A stretch of DNA of 24,751 bases from Rhodospirillaceae bacterium (GTDB lineage: Bacteria > Pseudomonadota > Alphaproteobacteria > Micavibrionales > UBA2020). The stretch spans positions 2,497 through 27,247 of the forward strand of contig DQGU01000164.1 in assembly GCA_003524565.1 (NCBI GenBank), given 5' to 3'. Position numbers and translations under genes: made by a program. The notes beneath the pieces were generated by a model, which did not search any database, had not been told where the DNA came from, and was given only the letters and a program-made list of their open reading frames with translations. Positions 24,210-24,751 of the stretch are shown in pieces. Within the stretch, counting starts at the first letter, position 1; each line of letters opens with the position of its first letter.

Positions 24210-24751
24210 ATGCGCGCCCCGCCCCCCGATTCCGCCACCGTGCCACAAACACAAAGCGGCCTGCGCTGGCTTTATGTGGACTTCAACAGCTACTTCGCGA
24301 GCGTCGAGCAGCAGCTACGGCCAGAGCTGCGCGGCAAGCCCATCATCGTCACGCCCCTTGCCAGCGACGCCACCTGCGCCATCGCCGCCAGCTACGAAGC
24401 CAAGGCTTTCGGCATCAAAACCGGCACGCCCGTTTACGAAGCGAAAAAGATGTGCCCCGGCCTTATCTGCGTCAGCGGAAATCATGAAACATACGTCGCC
24501 TTTCATCACCGGCTTATCGACGAAATTGAACGGCATATTCCGGTGACAGACGTCTGTTCGATTGACGAAATGGCCTGCCGCCTGATGGATAATGAAACCG
24601 ACCCCGTTTTTCTACGGGATTTGGCGGCGCGTATCAAAAAAGGTATCGCAGAAAACATTGGCGCCCTCGGCCGGCAGGCTCTCGGCCTCAGCCTGTTGAA
24701 ACCCGTCGCCCGCGCCGCCGGCCACCACTGCGACGTTCGCTACCTCACCTT
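24210..24751 (+). CDS. Y-family DNA polymerase (DinB/UmuC-like), N-terminal part
   Basis: The first 180 codons of a translesion polymerase; the gene runs off the window. DFNSYFASVEQ at residues 24-34 holds the first catalytic aspartate D24, and SIDE at 117-120 holds D119 and E120. The GKPIIVTP and SYEAKAFGIKTGTPVYEAKK segments also fit the family. GGAG lies about 8 bases before ATG 24210. The stretch after ENIG (residues about 152-172) departs from the usual SIGxxPNRFLAK pattern: the Asn-Arg is replaced and AR stands for AK. It may be a divergent subgroup rather than classical DinB, so no symbol is given. Confidence 0.88.
   Translation, partial: MRAPPPDSATVPQTQSGLRWLYVDFNSYFASVEQQLRPELRGKPIIVTPLASDATCAIAASYEAKAFGIKTGTPVYEAKKMCPGLICVSGNHETYVAFHHRLIDEIERHIPVTDVCSIDEMACRLMDNETDPVFLRDLAARIKKGIAENIGALGRQALGLSLLKPVARAAGHHCDVRYLT

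Noticed and set aside
1..24751. tRNA, rRNA, CRISPR arrays, insertion sequences, phage or conjugation genes
   Set aside because: Gaps between genes are short, and none shows a cloverleaf, regularly spaced repeats, transposase or integrase features.

Overview
The window reads as ordinary chromosomal DNA of a free-living or host-associated alphaproteobacterium with moderately high GC (about 55% by eye). The lineage is inferred from the overall style of the proteins, from E. coli-like potABCD and metH, from a cysD/cysNC pair and from CheX/CHASE signalling proteins. I cannot assign genus or family. Nothing looks like a prophage, plasmid backbone, insertion sequence, CRISPR array, tRNA or rRNA. Coding density is very high: no gene-free gap exceeds about 215 bases, and several neighbours overlap by 1-17 bases.

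Layout: (1) 1-1554, minus: the N-terminal three quarters of an M3 zinc oligopeptidase, running off the window. (2) 1768-3985, plus: a tightly overlapping trio of DUF2269 membrane protein, DUF4166 protein and saccharopine-dehydrogenase-like NAD(P)-binding protein. (3) 4072-7807, plus: a complete potABCD polyamine ABC importer whose promoter implies a leaderless potA mRNA. (4) 7854-9098, minus: a Kef/CPA2-like cation:proton antiporter, facing potD. (5) 9275-10225, plus: a RimK-like ATP-grasp ligase with a near-consensus promoter. (6) 10232-13909, minus: full-length cobalamin-dependent methionine synthase MetH. (7) 14000-14539, plus: a deaminase resembling yeast cytosine deaminase Fcy1. (8) 14636-15617, plus: a single-domain response regulator and a CheX-like phosphatase. 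(9) 15699-17495, plus: a cytosolic ankyrin-repeat protein behind a striking palindromic leader. (10) 17624-20361, plus: cysD and fused cysNC, making PAPS from sulfate. (11) 20392-24069: a stand-alone receiver (plus) facing an Rcp1-like receiver and a MASE1-CHASE-PAS histidine kinase (minus). (12) 24210-end, plus: the start of a Y-family DNA polymerase with a near-consensus promoter.

Functional themes are polyamine import, one-carbon and sulfur metabolism (MetH, sulfate activation) and two-component or chemotaxis-like signalling (three receivers, one CheX-like phosphatase, one sensor kinase).

The most surprising signal is not a gene. The tetranucleotide GATC is almost absent from the whole window: I found one copy, where about 95 are expected by composition. 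It is avoided even in highly conserved housekeeping genes, which points to long-standing GATC-directed restriction or another strong selection in this lineage. Further points are the leaderless potA, the probably near-leaderless kinase gene, and a TGATACA-type extended -10 element shared by three promoters. All counts and motif positions were read by hand.
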